A stretch of DNA of 64,000 nucleotides, taken from SAR202 cluster bacterium. GTDB lineage: Bacteria; Chloroflexota; Dehalococcoidia; Lucifugimonadales; UBA2962. The notes under the pieces were generated by a model. It was not told the DNA's origin. It searched no databases and saw only the letters and a program-made list of their open reading frames with translations. A program made the position numbers and the translations under genes. Shown here in pieces: positions 8,494-17,576 of the stretch (position 1 is its first letter; each line of letters opens with the position of its first letter). The stretch lies in assembly GCA_022447925.1 (NCBI GenBank), contig JAKUTS010000008.1, positions 26,867 through 90,866 of the forward strand, in the 5' to 3' direction.

Positions 8494-9228
8494 ATGAAAA
8501 ACATTGTTATTAAAAATTCAATGAAAAATCAAAAGTCTTTGGGTTGCTGGATGCCATTTACTTCAGTTCAGCTAATTGAGCTTTTAGCTATCGCTGGGTT
8601 TGATTTTGTCCAGTTAGATGGCGAGCATGGGCCATTTGATTTAAATCAAATAGAAACCACCTGTATTGCTGCTGAGTTATCTGGGATGTCTGTATTTGCT
8701 CGACCCCCGTCCTGTGATACCGCAACTATTAATATGTATCTTGAACGAGGAGTTCAAGGCATTGTTGCTCCTCATGTTGACACTGCAAATCAGGCAATAG
8801 ATTTGGTCAAATCATGTAGGTTTGCACCAGAGGGTGAGCGAAGTTGGGGTGGTGGTCGATCTTTGTTGTATAACGACCCGATGTCTGTAGAGGACAAAGA
8901 TGGTTTAAGAACCTCCATTATGACTGAAGCGAACTCCCAAATGATCGTTACAGCTCAATTAGAAACACAAGCCGCGTTAAATAATCTTAATGATTTGTTA
9001 GAGGTTGAAGGTATTGATTACTTTACATTTGGACCAAATGACCTGGCTCAGTCTATGGGAGTATCTGGTCAACCCAAGCATGATAGTGTGATTTCTGCAA
9101 TTCAAGAGGCTACAGATAAAATTCACAAAAGGGGAAGAAAAGTCGTGGAGGATGATCAAATATTGACTACTCTACCGACTTTAATTCTTGACTCTGCACG
9201 CGAATTTGTGTCTTACAATTCTAGATAA
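8494..9228 (+). CDS. HpcH/HpaI family aldolase
   Basis: A class II pyruvate-dependent aldolase of the HpcH/HpaI family, which cleaves 2-oxo-4-hydroxy acids such as 2-dehydro-3-deoxyglucarate or 4-hydroxy-2-oxoheptanedioate. The 244 residues hold DFVQLDGEHGPFD, the metal-binding Glu in AQLET and the metal-binding Asp in FGPNDLAQSMG. GVQGIVAPHVD and the arginine-rich RFAPEGERSWGG segment match the substrate loop. It lies 14 bp before two zinc dehydrogenase genes, suggesting a small sugar-acid or hydroxy-acid catabolic operon. Substrate specificity cannot be read from sequence. Family members are about 250-265 residues, so it is near full length. Confidence 0.88.
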   Translation: MKNIVIKNSMKNQKSLGCWMPFTSVQLIELLAIAGFDFVQLDGEHGPFDLNQIETTCIAAELSGMSVFARPPSCDTATINMYLERGVQGIVAPHVDTANQAIDLVKSCRFAPEGERSWGGGRSLLYNDPMSVEDKDGLRTSIMTEANSQMIVTAQLETQAALNNLNDLLEVEGIDYFTFGPNDLAQSMGVSGQPKHDSVISAIQEATDKIHKRGRKVVEDDQILTTLPTLILDSAREFVSYNSR

Positions 9229-9242
9229 AGGGGATAAAAATT

Positions 9243-10316
9243 ATGAGTAAAATGAATGCCGCTCTGTACCAAGGAAAGGGTAAATTAGCTGTTAAGCAAT
9301 TAACCATTCCCGACATTGATGAGGAAGAAGTTTTAGTTAAAGTAAGAGCAGAAGGGGTATGTGGATCCGATTTACTTATGTGGACTGATCAAGATGATCC
9401 TGCTGGAGTTTGGTCTTGGTCTGAAGAACCTAACAACCTACCCCCTGGACATGAAGTAACTGGGGAAATTGTAAAGGTTGGTTCAAAGATAGATTCAAAA
9501 AGAATAGGAGACCGAGTAGCGGTCGACATGCTTGGGTTTGGAGTCAACTGCAGTAATTGCTTTTTCTGCAGGCAAGGACAACCCATACAGTGCATGAATA
9601 AAAAACCTGATTCGGGCGGCGGATATGCCCAGTATGTTAAGAGGAATTCAACAGGATGCTTTCAATTACATGACAACATGAATTGGGATGAAGGTGCTTT
9701 AGTAGAGCCTTTGGCAGTATCAGTCCACGGGTGTCGCAGAGGTAAGCTTGAAGGAGGTGAAACGGTGTTGGTGCTGGGAGCAGGCAATATTGGACAAACT
9801 GCTGTAGCAGCTGCTAGAGCTATGGGCGCTGGCAAAGTAATGGTTACAGCAAGATATTCACAGCAGTCTGAGTTAGCAAAAGCCCTTGGAGCCGATGTAG
9901 TACTACCTGATGGAGGAGATGATTTAATAGAGGCAGTTGCTGATGAGACAGACGGTAGAGGTGCTGACATGACTTTAGAGTCTGTTGGGGGTAGAAGTGG
10001 AACTACTTTATTTCAAAGTATTGAATTAACCCGTAAACAAGGAAGGATAGTAATCTTAGGTGGGTTTTGGGTTCCTATACAAACTGATTGGATGGAACCA
10101 TTAATGAAAGAACAGTCGATAATATTTTCTAGCTGCTATTCGATATTGGAAGGCAGGCATGATTTTGAAGTTGCGATCGATATGATGGGTTCAGGCAGAG
10201 TAAACCTTAAACCTATGGTTACTCATCGGTTTCCATTATCTGATGTGCAGGAAGCCGTTGATACTGCTTATGACAAGAATAGTGGTTCAATAAAGGTGCA
10301 GATTCATCAAGATTAA
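9243..10316 (+). CDS. Zinc-dependent medium-chain dehydrogenase, copy 1
   Basis: NAD(P)-dependent medium-chain dehydrogenase of the threonine/sorbitol dehydrogenase type, 357 residues. The catalytic zinc site is EGVCGSDLLMW with PPGHEVTGEI. The structural zinc cluster has the four-cysteine spacing in CSNCFFCRQGQPIQC. The Rossmann motif is VLVLGAGNIGQ at about residue 175. GGGGATAAAAATT precedes the ATG. The next gene is a close paralogue (long identical blocks such as VTRKQGRIV versus LTRKQGRIV and VTHRFPLS), so this is a tandem duplication. Copy 1 has an extra stretch of about 9 residues near residue 50 (the DPAGVWSW loop). The substrate is probably a sugar acid or polyol, by context only. 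Confidence 0.9.
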   Translation: MSKMNAALYQGKGKLAVKQLTIPDIDEEEVLVKVRAEGVCGSDLLMWTDQDDPAGVWSWSEEPNNLPPGHEVTGEIVKVGSKIDSKRIGDRVAVDMLGFGVNCSNCFFCRQGQPIQCMNKKPDSGGGYAQYVKRNSTGCFQLHDNMNWDEGALVEPLAVSVHGCRRGKLEGGETVLVLGAGNIGQTAVAAARAMGAGKVMVTARYSQQSELAKALGADVVLPDGGDDLIEAVADETDGRGADMTLESVGGRSGTTLFQSIELTRKQGRIVILGGFWVPIQTDWMEPLMKEQSIIFSSCYSILEGRHDFEVAIDMMGSGRVNLKPMVTHRFPLSDVQEAVDTAYDKNSGSIKVQIHQD

Positions 10317-10345
10317 TAATTTGAATAATTGAATGGTGGTAAATC

Positions 10346-11392
10346 ATGACAAATAGAATGAAAGCAGCCTTATGGGATGGTAAAGGTTTATTAGAAGTCT
10401 GCGACATAGATAAACCATCAATCGGACCTCAAGATGCTTTGGTTAAAGTTAAGTCAGCCGGTATTTGTGGCTCAGATCTGTTAATTTACTCTGATAAGAA
10501 TCAGCCCGAAACATTGCCTCAAGGTCATGAAATTGCCGGAGAAGTTGTTGAAGTAGGACTTGATGTCGATAAAAAACTGATAGGTTCTAGAGTCGCTGTA
10601 GAAGGAATAGGCCATGGTAAAGCTTGTTCAAATTGTTACTACTGTAACGATGGTCAATATTTTCTTTGTGAAAACCTTGGCATTGAAAGAGGAGGCGGTT
10701 ATGCCGAATATGTGGTGACCAAATCGCAGGGACTTTATCCAATAGCTGGTTCAATGAACTGGGATGAGGCAGGACTTGTCGAACCTTATGCCGTTGCATT
10801 ACATGCAATCCGGCGAGGAGAATTAAGTGGAGGAGAAACTGTTGCTGTTTTGGGATCAGGAACTATAGGCCTTTGTACAATTGCAGCAGCTAGAGCTATG
10901 GGATCAGGCTTTATTGTTGCGACAGCAAGGTATCCTCAGCAGGTCAATATGGCTCGTATGCTTGGAGCAGATCTTGTAGTCGATTCTGAAGGAAATGAGT
11001 TGAATGAAGCCTTGTTAGATTATTCCAAAGGGGTTGGGTCTGACTTAACTATTGAAACAGTAGGAGGGCGTTCAGATGCGGTAATAACTCAAGCAGTGGA
11101 TGTTACTCGTAAACAAGGTCGGATTGTGACTACAGGAAACTTTTACACTCCGATTCAATTTGACTGGATGAAAGCAATCTTAAAAGAACATTCGTTAATT
11201 TGGTCTGCAACTTATGCTACTAATAACGGAAGGAATGAATTCCAGATTGCAATAGAACAAATGGGAAGCGGGTTAGTAAATCTCAAACCTCTAGTTACCC
11301 ACAGATTTCCTTTATCTGAAATACAAAAAGGTTTAGATACCTCATTCGACAAGAACGGTGGTGCGATCAAAGTTCAGATTCAGGCAGATTAG
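10346..11392 (+). CDS. Zinc-dependent medium-chain dehydrogenase, copy 2
   Basis: Paralogue of the preceding gene, 348 residues, with the same architecture: catalytic zinc residues in AGICGSDLLIY and LPQGHEIAGE, structural zinc cysteines in CSNCYYCNDGQYFLC, and nucleotide motif VAVLGSGTIGL. It lacks the Trp-rich loop of copy 1. An ATGGTGGTAAATC ribosome region lies 6-10 nt before the ATG. Both copies keep all zinc ligands, so both are probably active, perhaps on different substrates. The two genes with the aldolase upstream probably form one operon (gaps of 14 and 29 bp). Confidence 0.9.
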   Translation: MTNRMKAALWDGKGLLEVCDIDKPSIGPQDALVKVKSAGICGSDLLIYSDKNQPETLPQGHEIAGEVVEVGLDVDKKLIGSRVAVEGIGHGKACSNCYYCNDGQYFLCENLGIERGGGYAEYVVTKSQGLYPIAGSMNWDEAGLVEPYAVALHAIRRGELSGGETVAVLGSGTIGLCTIAAARAMGSGFIVATARYPQQVNMARMLGADLVVDSEGNELNEALLDYSKGVGSDLTIETVGGRSDAVITQAVDVTRKQGRIVTTGNFYTPIQFDWMKAILKEHSLIWSATYATNNGRNEFQIAIEQMGSGLVNLKPLVTHRFPLSEIQKGLDTSFDKNGGAIKVQIQAD

Positions 11393-11451
11393 TATTTTTT
11401 ATAAAGCTTATTTATAATTGTCGCTAATCTGATGTTATAAAGGTGTGTCTT

Positions 11452-13104
11452 TTGAAAAAGCTTATTTTATTTCTAGCTATATTAGTTGGAATATTGGTAG
11501 TGGCTTGTGGCGGATCTGATTCTGCAGAATCAGAATCTGCATCTAACTCCGAATCTACTGTTTCTTCATCCGTATCGGATGGAGGTTTTGCAGAATTAGG
11601 TCGTGATTTAAGAGCTCAGAGAATGCGTTCAGCTAGCGTGATTTTGCAGGATGGTCGTGTTCTAGTAACAGGCGGTAATCAGCCTGCGTTTCAAGCTGGA
11701 GCTGTTAAAACTGCTGAGGTTTGGACAGCTGGATCTGATCAATGGGAATTTACAGACGATATGATAGTTGAACGATTTTCTCATTCGATGGTTGTTTTAA
11801 AAGATGGACGGGTTTTATCTGCCGGCGGCAGAGACCTGGGAAATACGGGCAGCGATAAAGCAGATATATGGGACCCTAAAACCGGTAATTGGACCGCAGC
11901 TGCCGATATGATTGAGGCTCACGAGTCTTTTCCTATGGTGCTACTTAATGATGGTAGAGTGATAGTGGCTGGTGGCTCTGCTCGGGATTATAACCCAACT
12001 AATTTGGCTGAAATATATGATCCCAATACCGACACTTGGACACAGATCGGAGGTATGTCGGTAGAGAGGATTTGGCATACAGGTACCTTGCTAAGTGACG
12101 GTCGTGTGTTATTTGCTGGCGGAGGTGATCCTGACGGTCCGTACATTAAAAATGCTGAGATATATGACCCTGCTAAAGACACATGGTTTTCTGCAGGTGA
12201 AATGAATGTGGGCAGGACACAACATACAGCTACATTACTGAAAGATGGACGTGTGCTAGTAGTTGGCGGGCGAGGTAAAAGACAGACTTCAGAAATATAT
12301 GATCCTTCTACCAACACTTGGGATGAAATGTCAGACTTAACTGAACCCCGAGCTGAACATATGGCTCTATTGTTAGCTGACGGGAGAGTATTAGTTATTG
12401 CAGGAACTGGTAGCAGGCCCTCGGTAGAAGTATGGAATCCTACCAATAATTCATGGCAAGTAATTGGTAAGTTACAAGTGGGTAGATATCGGCACTTAGC
12501 TGAATTAATAGGGGACAATCAAGTATTGGTTTTTGGTGGTAATGGAGAAGATGGGATACTTGCTTCAACTGAAATAATTAATATCGAAGTAGCATCGGAG
12601 GTTGAGCAAATTGTATTGACCGGTACAGCTGATCCTCAACTACCAACACCTGCTGCCATAGTAGATACACCGGTGCCTACCGCGACTGCTCTTATAGTTG
12701 GTCGAGATGTGTATGAAGAACCTTTAGAAGATCCAATAGAAGCCGAGCCCGACGGTTCGGCCAGTCTGGTTCCTAACGGGCAGCCTGTGAGGTTGCCAAT
12801 TGGAGGTATAATTGCTAGTCCTAGTTTGCAAACCGGCCTAGTAGCTGTTTTTGTGGAGGTGATATCAGATACGCGTTGTCCAACTGGGGAAACATGTGAT
12901 GAACCTGGAGAAGCAATAATACTTCTGGAATTAAGACAGCAAGATGCGCCTTTTGGTACTACTGAAATGACCCTTGGTGCCGATCAGGCGCTTCCATCGG
13001 TTAAAAAGTTAGGGAAGTTTTCTACAGTATTTGTAGATCTGGAATATGACTCAGATAATAACCCAATACTTACTCTAGCTATGGTTCAGTGGCGTAAAAA
13101 ATAA
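11452..13104 (+). CDS. Kelch-repeat lipoprotein
   Basis: Exported protein of about 550 residues, role unknown. The N-terminus MKKLILFLAILVG leads to a lipobox LVVAC with the lipidated cysteine at about residue 19, then a Ser/Glu-rich linker. Seven kelch motifs follow, each with a DGRVLVTGG-type strand and an EIYDPxTxTW-type strand, at about residues 55-385: a seven-bladed beta-propeller. A Pro/Thr linker and a C-terminal beta domain of about 120 residues (containing RCPTGETCDE) follow. The start chosen is TTG 11452, with AAAGGTG 7 nt upstream; a GTG at 11443 would put the ribosome site inside the gene. It probably binds glycan or protein at the cell surface. Confidence 0.85.
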   Translation: MKKLILFLAILVGILVVACGGSDSAESESASNSESTVSSSVSDGGFAELGRDLRAQRMRSASVILQDGRVLVTGGNQPAFQAGAVKTAEVWTAGSDQWEFTDDMIVERFSHSMVVLKDGRVLSAGGRDLGNTGSDKADIWDPKTGNWTAAADMIEAHESFPMVLLNDGRVIVAGGSARDYNPTNLAEIYDPNTDTWTQIGGMSVERIWHTGTLLSDGRVLFAGGGDPDGPYIKNAEIYDPAKDTWFSAGEMNVGRTQHTATLLKDGRVLVVGGRGKRQTSEIYDPSTNTWDEMSDLTEPRAEHMALLLADGRVLVIAGTGSRPSVEVWNPTNNSWQVIGKLQVGRYRHLAELIGDNQVLVFGGNGEDGILASTEIINIEVASEVEQIVLTGTADPQLPTPAAIVDTPVPTATALIVGRDVYEEPLEDPIEAEPDGSASLVPNGQPVRLPIGGIIASPSLQTGLVAVFVEVISDTRCPTGETCDEPGEAIILLELRQQDAPFGTTEMTLGADQALPSVKKLGKFSTVFVDLEYDSDNNPILTLAMVQWRKK

Positions 13105-13130
13105 AGTAACCAAATCTTGTCTAGACTTAG

Positions 13131-13172
13131 AATAGATTATCCGTGTTAAACATCTAATATGGATAATCTATT
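13131..13172. repeat. 12-bp perfect inverted repeat between convergent genes
   Basis: Arms 13131-13142 and 13161-13172 are perfectly complementary (AATAGATTATCC and its reverse complement) around an 18-nt spacer. It lies between the kelch lipoprotein gene and the convergent gene ending at 13154, so the right arm is inside that gene's last codons. It may terminate transcription in both directions, but no T-run follows either arm. Confidence 0.4.
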
Positions 13173-13909
13173 GGTTTATCCTTATCCGTGCCACCGTTAT
13201 CATTTGTAGACTCTTTTCCCTTGTCACTTTTATCTTTATCAGAAGTTTTCTCAGGTTCGTTTTCTGTTACATCAGAAGATTTACGCTGAGCCTCAACCAT
13301 CAATTTTATTTGATTGTCGACCCATCTTTTAACCGCGTCAAAAGATGGTGGTGAGATATAAAAAACCTGCATATCTTCGGGGAATTGTATTTTGTGATTT
13401 TGATTTACTATTAATAACGCTGCATCATCTTTTGGTATGAGTTCGTCGATGGTTTTTGATGCATGAGCCCATCTTTTATTTGTAGTGTCTTCTAGATTAT
13501 TAATAATTAATGAATATACTTTTTCACTTGTCACACCGGCAGAGGAGCACATACGCCAGTCATATTCCTCTTGAACTAAAGATCTATCTTCAAGAGATTC
13601 AAGTGTGGCAGTTGATTTACACAAAGTGTTTATAAAAGTATGTGCATAAGGGTTTATGGTGTTTATTGCGTCTAATCCGGTTTGCCCGGACTCGAATATG
13701 CCCTCATGAAATACATGAGTGACTTGAGTAAGCGTTTGTTCGAGATTTTCAATCTGACTCCTAACGTCAGACCAGTAAGATTGCAATTTCACTTCTAATT
13801 CGTTAGGTACGCCTTGAAAACCAAACATTGAAGCAACAAGATATATTTTCCTGCCAGCTTTAAAGGAAGCAGCCTTTGGTTTAGGTATTTGAGTTAGTTT
13901 TTCGGCCAT
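13154..13909 (-). CDS. Unrecognised 251-residue protein
   Basis: I do not recognise this family. The product has no signal peptide or membrane segment. About residues 1-215 look globular alpha/beta, with patterns such as RKIYLVASMFGF and DDAALLIVNQNHKIQF. The last 35 residues are a low-complexity Lys/Asp/Glu/Ser tail (KTSDKDKSDKGKES) that is probably disordered. The segment LEQTLTQVTHVFHEG suggests a coiled or amphipathic helix. The gene is alone on its strand, with a converging lipoprotein gene downstream. The ATG at 13909 lacks a strong ribosome site. Confidence 0.7.
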   Translation of the reverse strand: MAEKLTQIPKPKAASFKAGRKIYLVASMFGFQGVPNELEVKLQSYWSDVRSQIENLEQTLTQVTHVFHEGIFESGQTGLDAINTINPYAHTFINTLCKSTATLESLEDRSLVQEEYDWRMCSSAGVTSEKVYSLIINNLEDTTNKRWAHASKTIDELIPKDDAALLIVNQNHKIQFPEDMQVFYISPPSFDAVKRWVDNQIKLMVEAQRKSSDVTENEPEKTSDKDKSDKGKESTNDNGGTDKDKPIDYPY

Positions 13910-13961
13910 CGGTTTGTGTTACTAAGTTTCAATTTTGGATTTTTATCATATAGCTTTAAGT

Positions 13962-14138
13962 CTAACCGGTATCGTCTCTGTTTTTAGAATTATTTTGACC
14001 CACCGTAAGGCATAGCCCGCCTGCAATTGTAACTCCAATTATAGTACCAATATACACTTTTCCAGTTAGGGATCCTATTACGACTCCAATTAAAATACCA
14101 CCGATCATGCATGCTATAGTTCTTAAATTAAATTTCAT
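13962..14138 (-). CDS. Small 58-residue membrane protein
   Basis: A short open frame in an otherwise empty stretch. It encodes a basic N-terminus (MKFNLRT), two closely spaced glycine-rich hydrophobic segments (GGILIGVVIGSLTG and IGTIIGVTIAGG) and a polar C-terminus (QNNSKNRDD). The pattern is that of a two-helix hairpin in the membrane. No clear Shine-Dalgarno sequence precedes the ATG. Function unknown. It could be a chance open frame, but the alternating Gly/hydrophobic composition and positive-inside ends make a real gene likely. Confidence 0.5.
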   Translation of the reverse strand: MKFNLRTIACMIGGILIGVVIGSLTGKVYIGTIIGVTIAGGLCLTVGQNNSKNRDDTG

Positions 14139-14321
14139 ACTTAATTAATCTCAATTAACAGTTCATCACTAAAAATCTTATATGCGAAAGGCTCGGTGTC
14201 ATGAACCATGTGATTTGGTTTGAGATGTCTCCTTTTTAAAATTTAATTTATATAGTGTTATGTTGGATTAAACTACTAAATACATTTTGACTTACGAAGT
14301 TTTATTAGATCTGACAAACTT

Positions 14322-15950
14322 TTACAACCCGATAATATTGCCGTGCTTGTCCACATCCAGTGAGCGTGGATTTGAGGGTAATCCCGGCATTGTCACAATA
14401 TTACCAGCGATCGGATAAGTGAATCCTGCACCCATAGATGCTCGAATGTCATTAATTTCGAACGTGTAGTTTTCTGGCCTTCCTTTTAGTTTGGAATCAT
14501 GTGATATGGATAAAGGTGTTTTTGCCATACATACAGGTGTATTGGACCAACCAAGCTCCGTATAGCGGCGCGCTATACGTTTGCTTTTTAAAGACCAGTT
14601 AACATCGCTAGCATTGTAAACTGACTTTGCGACTGCTAAAACTTTATCTTCAATTGAATCTGAAAGGTCGTAAGCATATTTAATGTTTACTGGAGAATCC
14701 GGAGTGATATCGATTACTGCCTCTGCTAGCTCCTTGCATCCCGTACCTCCGTCAACGAATGAAGTATTCGATACTGCTGCGGAAGCACCAGCTTCAATCG
14801 CTCCTTTTTGAACCATTTTCACTTCTGAAGGAGTGTCATTAGAAAATTCGTTTATAGCAACAATCACTGGCAGGCCGAACGATTTTATCATTTGGATCAA
14901 ATGACGCAGATTGGATAATCCGTTAGACAAAGCCGGGTTATTTTCCTGATCTAAATCTTTGACTTTGACTCCACCATGATATTTTAGACCTTTAATTGTT
15001 GCCACTAAAACTGCTGCATGTGGGTTTAAGTCTGATAAGCGAGACTTAATATGGATAAATTTCTCGAATCCTAAATCCGCCCCAAACCCAGCCTCTGTTA
15101 GAACATATTCAGCATAATTCAAGGCGATTCTATCTCCGATAACTGAGCTACAGCCATGAGCTATGTTTCCAAATGGACCAGAATGCACAATTACTGGTTG
15201 ACCTTCGCTGGTTTGTACTAGATTAGGCATTATAGCCGTTCTTAAAAGCGCCATCATTGAACCAACCGCCCCTTCGATAGATGATGCGGCTACCGGCTCA
15301 TCAGATTGAGTAAACCCGACGACGACTGAACCTAGTTTCTGTCGTAAATCTTCTAAATCTGAACTCAATGCCAAAATGGCCATAATTTCGGAAGCTGTCA
15401 CTATATCGAAACCTGTTTCTCTAACTGGCAAATTATTTGGACCGCCGATTCCGGTAACAATTTGCCTGAGAGCACGATGCTCCATATCTGTGACACGACG
15501 CAAGGAGATTCCACTTGCAGTAAACCCTGGTATTTGTTTCCTATGAGCGGCATTTTCTGTTAGGGCCACAAGAAGGTTATGTGCTGATCCAACTGCATGA
15601 GCATCGCCTGTGAAATGGATATTTATTTCATCCTCAGGGATGACTTTAGCGGCACCGCCACCAGTTCCTCCGCCTTTGATACCGAATATTGGCCCTAATG
15701 AAGGCTCCCTCAGGGTTGCTACCACATTTTTGCCTAACAGTCCCATGCCTTGTGCCAACCCTACAGCAGTTGTTGTTTTGCCCTCTCCTGCAGGCGTAGG
15801 AGTGATACCGGTTACAACAATTAATTTTCCATTGACAGTTGGTTTATTAGAGATTGTGTTCAAGGGAATTTTGGCCTTGAAATCTCCGTACATGATTAAC
15901 TCTTTGGGATCTATCCCTAACTGTGCTGATATCTCACTTATTGGTTTCAT
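14322..15950 (-). CDS. fhs: Formate-tetrahydrofolate ligase
   Basis: ATP-dependent ligase making 10-formyl-tetrahydrofolate from formate, feeding one-carbon metabolism. The 542 residues match family length. Visible motifs are the P-loop TPTPAGEGKTTTAVG, the GIKGGGTGGG loop, FTGDAHAVGSAHN, and a C-terminal GAGFTYPIAGNIVTMPGLP. GGAG lies about 6 nt before the ATG. It stands alone. The gap 14139-14321 before its 3' end holds nothing I can name. Confidence 0.97.
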   Translation of the reverse strand: MKPISEISAQLGIDPKELIMYGDFKAKIPLNTISNKPTVNGKLIVVTGITPTPAGEGKTTTAVGLAQGMGLLGKNVVATLREPSLGPIFGIKGGGTGGGAAKVIPEDEINIHFTGDAHAVGSAHNLLVALTENAAHRKQIPGFTASGISLRRVTDMEHRALRQIVTGIGGPNNLPVRETGFDIVTASEIMAILALSSDLEDLRQKLGSVVVGFTQSDEPVAASSIEGAVGSMMALLRTAIMPNLVQTSEGQPVIVHSGPFGNIAHGCSSVIGDRIALNYAEYVLTEAGFGADLGFEKFIHIKSRLSDLNPHAAVLVATIKGLKYHGGVKVKDLDQENNPALSNGLSNLRHLIQMIKSFGLPVIVAINEFSNDTPSEVKMVQKGAIEAGASAAVSNTSFVDGGTGCKELAEAVIDITPDSPVNIKYAYDLSDSIEDKVLAVAKSVYNASDVNWSLKSKRIARRYTELGWSNTPVCMAKTPLSISHDSKLKGRPENYTFEINDIRASMGAGFTYPIAGNIVTMPGLPSNPRSLDVDKHGNIIGL

Positions 15951-16086
15951 ATCAACTCCGATTACTGATTAATATTGAATTGAATACAAACTGCATTATA
16001 AACAATTATAGGCTTTGATAGTTTTTATTTTACAGCTATCTCCGTGTATGTGTTAAAACCTTTCTAAATTCATGTTTGAACCGAGG

Positions 16087-17343
16087 TCATTGTAGAGATT
16101 TAAGAGGATTTTTATTTATTATAAACAGTGTGGATATGGCTATAAGTATTAAGGCCATAAAGCCTATTACCCACTGGCCACCTAGGTGTTCTGTAGCGAA
16201 ACCAACCGGCAAGACCATTAAATTCACTATACCAAAAGTCATCATGTATACACTCATTATTCGACCACGATATTCAGGTTCGCTTAGTTTCATAATTAAT
16301 CCCTGGATAGGTATTCTTCTGCCTGCATCTGTGATTCCTAAAATTGCAATTAGTAATAATCCTATTGCATAATCTGGTATTAAGACGATTGCTAGCAGCG
16401 CTACCCCAGAGAGCCCGCTAATAATTAATAACAATATTCCTCGATTACCATCTTTTTTAATAGCAAGTATCAACGAACCCAAGAACGCTCCAACTCCCAT
16501 TAAAGTCATCATCAAGCCTAGCGCCGCTGGTCCTTTTTGATACACATCGACGACAAATACTGGTAGTACAAATCTGAAAGGCATAATCAGAGAGGCGGTT
16601 ATTAATGACATGAGTATTACTATCTTTAGTGAGGGGAAGCTATTTATGTGTTTTAGGCCCACAATTATTTCTTGAACCACTGCAGGATGTGATTGTTTTG
16701 GAGGGGTTAATGATGGTAGTTTGCGACTTAAAGCAACAGATATTAAGCCTAGACAGGCAACTACAGCAAAAACCACCCAAGGTCCTGCTAAAGCATAGAG
16801 AGCTCCTCCAATTCCAGGAGCAGCGGCTGTCGTGATGCTAAGAAGCGCTCCGTTTAGCGCCACGGCATTTTCTAGGTCAGCTTTTGGTACAAGATCAGGT
16901 ATTGCAGCCTGTCGTGCTGTCAAAGAAAATGCCATTACTAATCCAAACACTACTCCCATAACCAAAAGGTGTTGCCAAACTATAAAGTCAGTGTAAATAG
17001 AGACCGCAATTAGGAGAGCAATTGTTGCAGCCATAATCTGTCCTATTTGAATGATTCCTCTTCTTCCAAATCTATCTGCAGCCACACCAGCAAATAAGGG
17101 CAATAGCAGCATCGGTACAGCTTGAGCTCCATAGATTAAGCCTAAAACTGATGCTGAATCGCTTAAATCGTAAGCCAAATATCCCTGAGCAACAAAAGCC
17201 ATCTGGAGTCCACTCATCATTGCTAACATACTGAACCACATGTGCCTGAATTCGCTATGCTTAAAAGACCTAAGCATACCTAAATTACTCAACTTTATGC
17301 GGCGCTTTGGGTTGTTGTTGATTTGAGAAATGATTTTGGACAC
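16087..17343 (-). CDS. MFS transporter, EntS-like
   Basis: Major facilitator permease, 418 residues with about 12 membrane helices. The loop ADRFGRRGIIQIG between helices 2 and 3 is the MFS signature, and the N-terminal SFKHSEFRHMWFS and later GPWVVFAV are typical of the enterobactin-exporter-like MFS_3 group. A polar cytoplasmic N-terminus of about 30 residues precedes helix 1. Substrate cannot be assigned; export of a small molecule is likely. It is 136 bp upstream of fhs on the same strand, but the gap is large enough for a separate promoter. Confidence 0.88.
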   Translation of the reverse strand: MSKIISQINNNPKRRIKLSNLGMLRSFKHSEFRHMWFSMLAMMSGLQMAFVAQGYLAYDLSDSASVLGLIYGAQAVPMLLLPLFAGVAADRFGRRGIIQIGQIMAATIALLIAVSIYTDFIVWQHLLVMGVVFGLVMAFSLTARQAAIPDLVPKADLENAVALNGALLSITTAAAPGIGGALYALAGPWVVFAVVACLGLISVALSRKLPSLTPPKQSHPAVVQEIIVGLKHINSFPSLKIVILMSLITASLIMPFRFVLPVFVVDVYQKGPAALGLMMTLMGVGAFLGSLILAIKKDGNRGILLLIISGLSGVALLAIVLIPDYAIGLLLIAILGITDAGRRIPIQGLIMKLSEPEYRGRIMSVYMMTFGIVNLMVLPVGFATEHLGGQWVIGFMALILIAISTLFIINKNPLKSLQ

Positions 17344-17576
17344 CCTACTCCATCCGATTTATAGAGTGGTTGCCATTGGTTGAGACAGGTAATTTATCTA
17401 ATAGATTAAAACCATATGAGTATTTTTTTGTGTTTGGTTTCGACTTTAGAATGCATTCACTTGCCATATGCTTACTTTATGGCGAAATTATCGGTTACAC
17501 AAGTGTGTCAAAGGTTAATATATATGTACGAGCAACTATCGCACTTTCTAGTTTTTGATTTTTGGAATGTGGTTTA

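Noticed and set aside
17370..17558. 62-residue open frame in the gap before aroC
   Set aside because: No ribosome site, no recognisable composition; the region is better explained by promoter and structured RNA.
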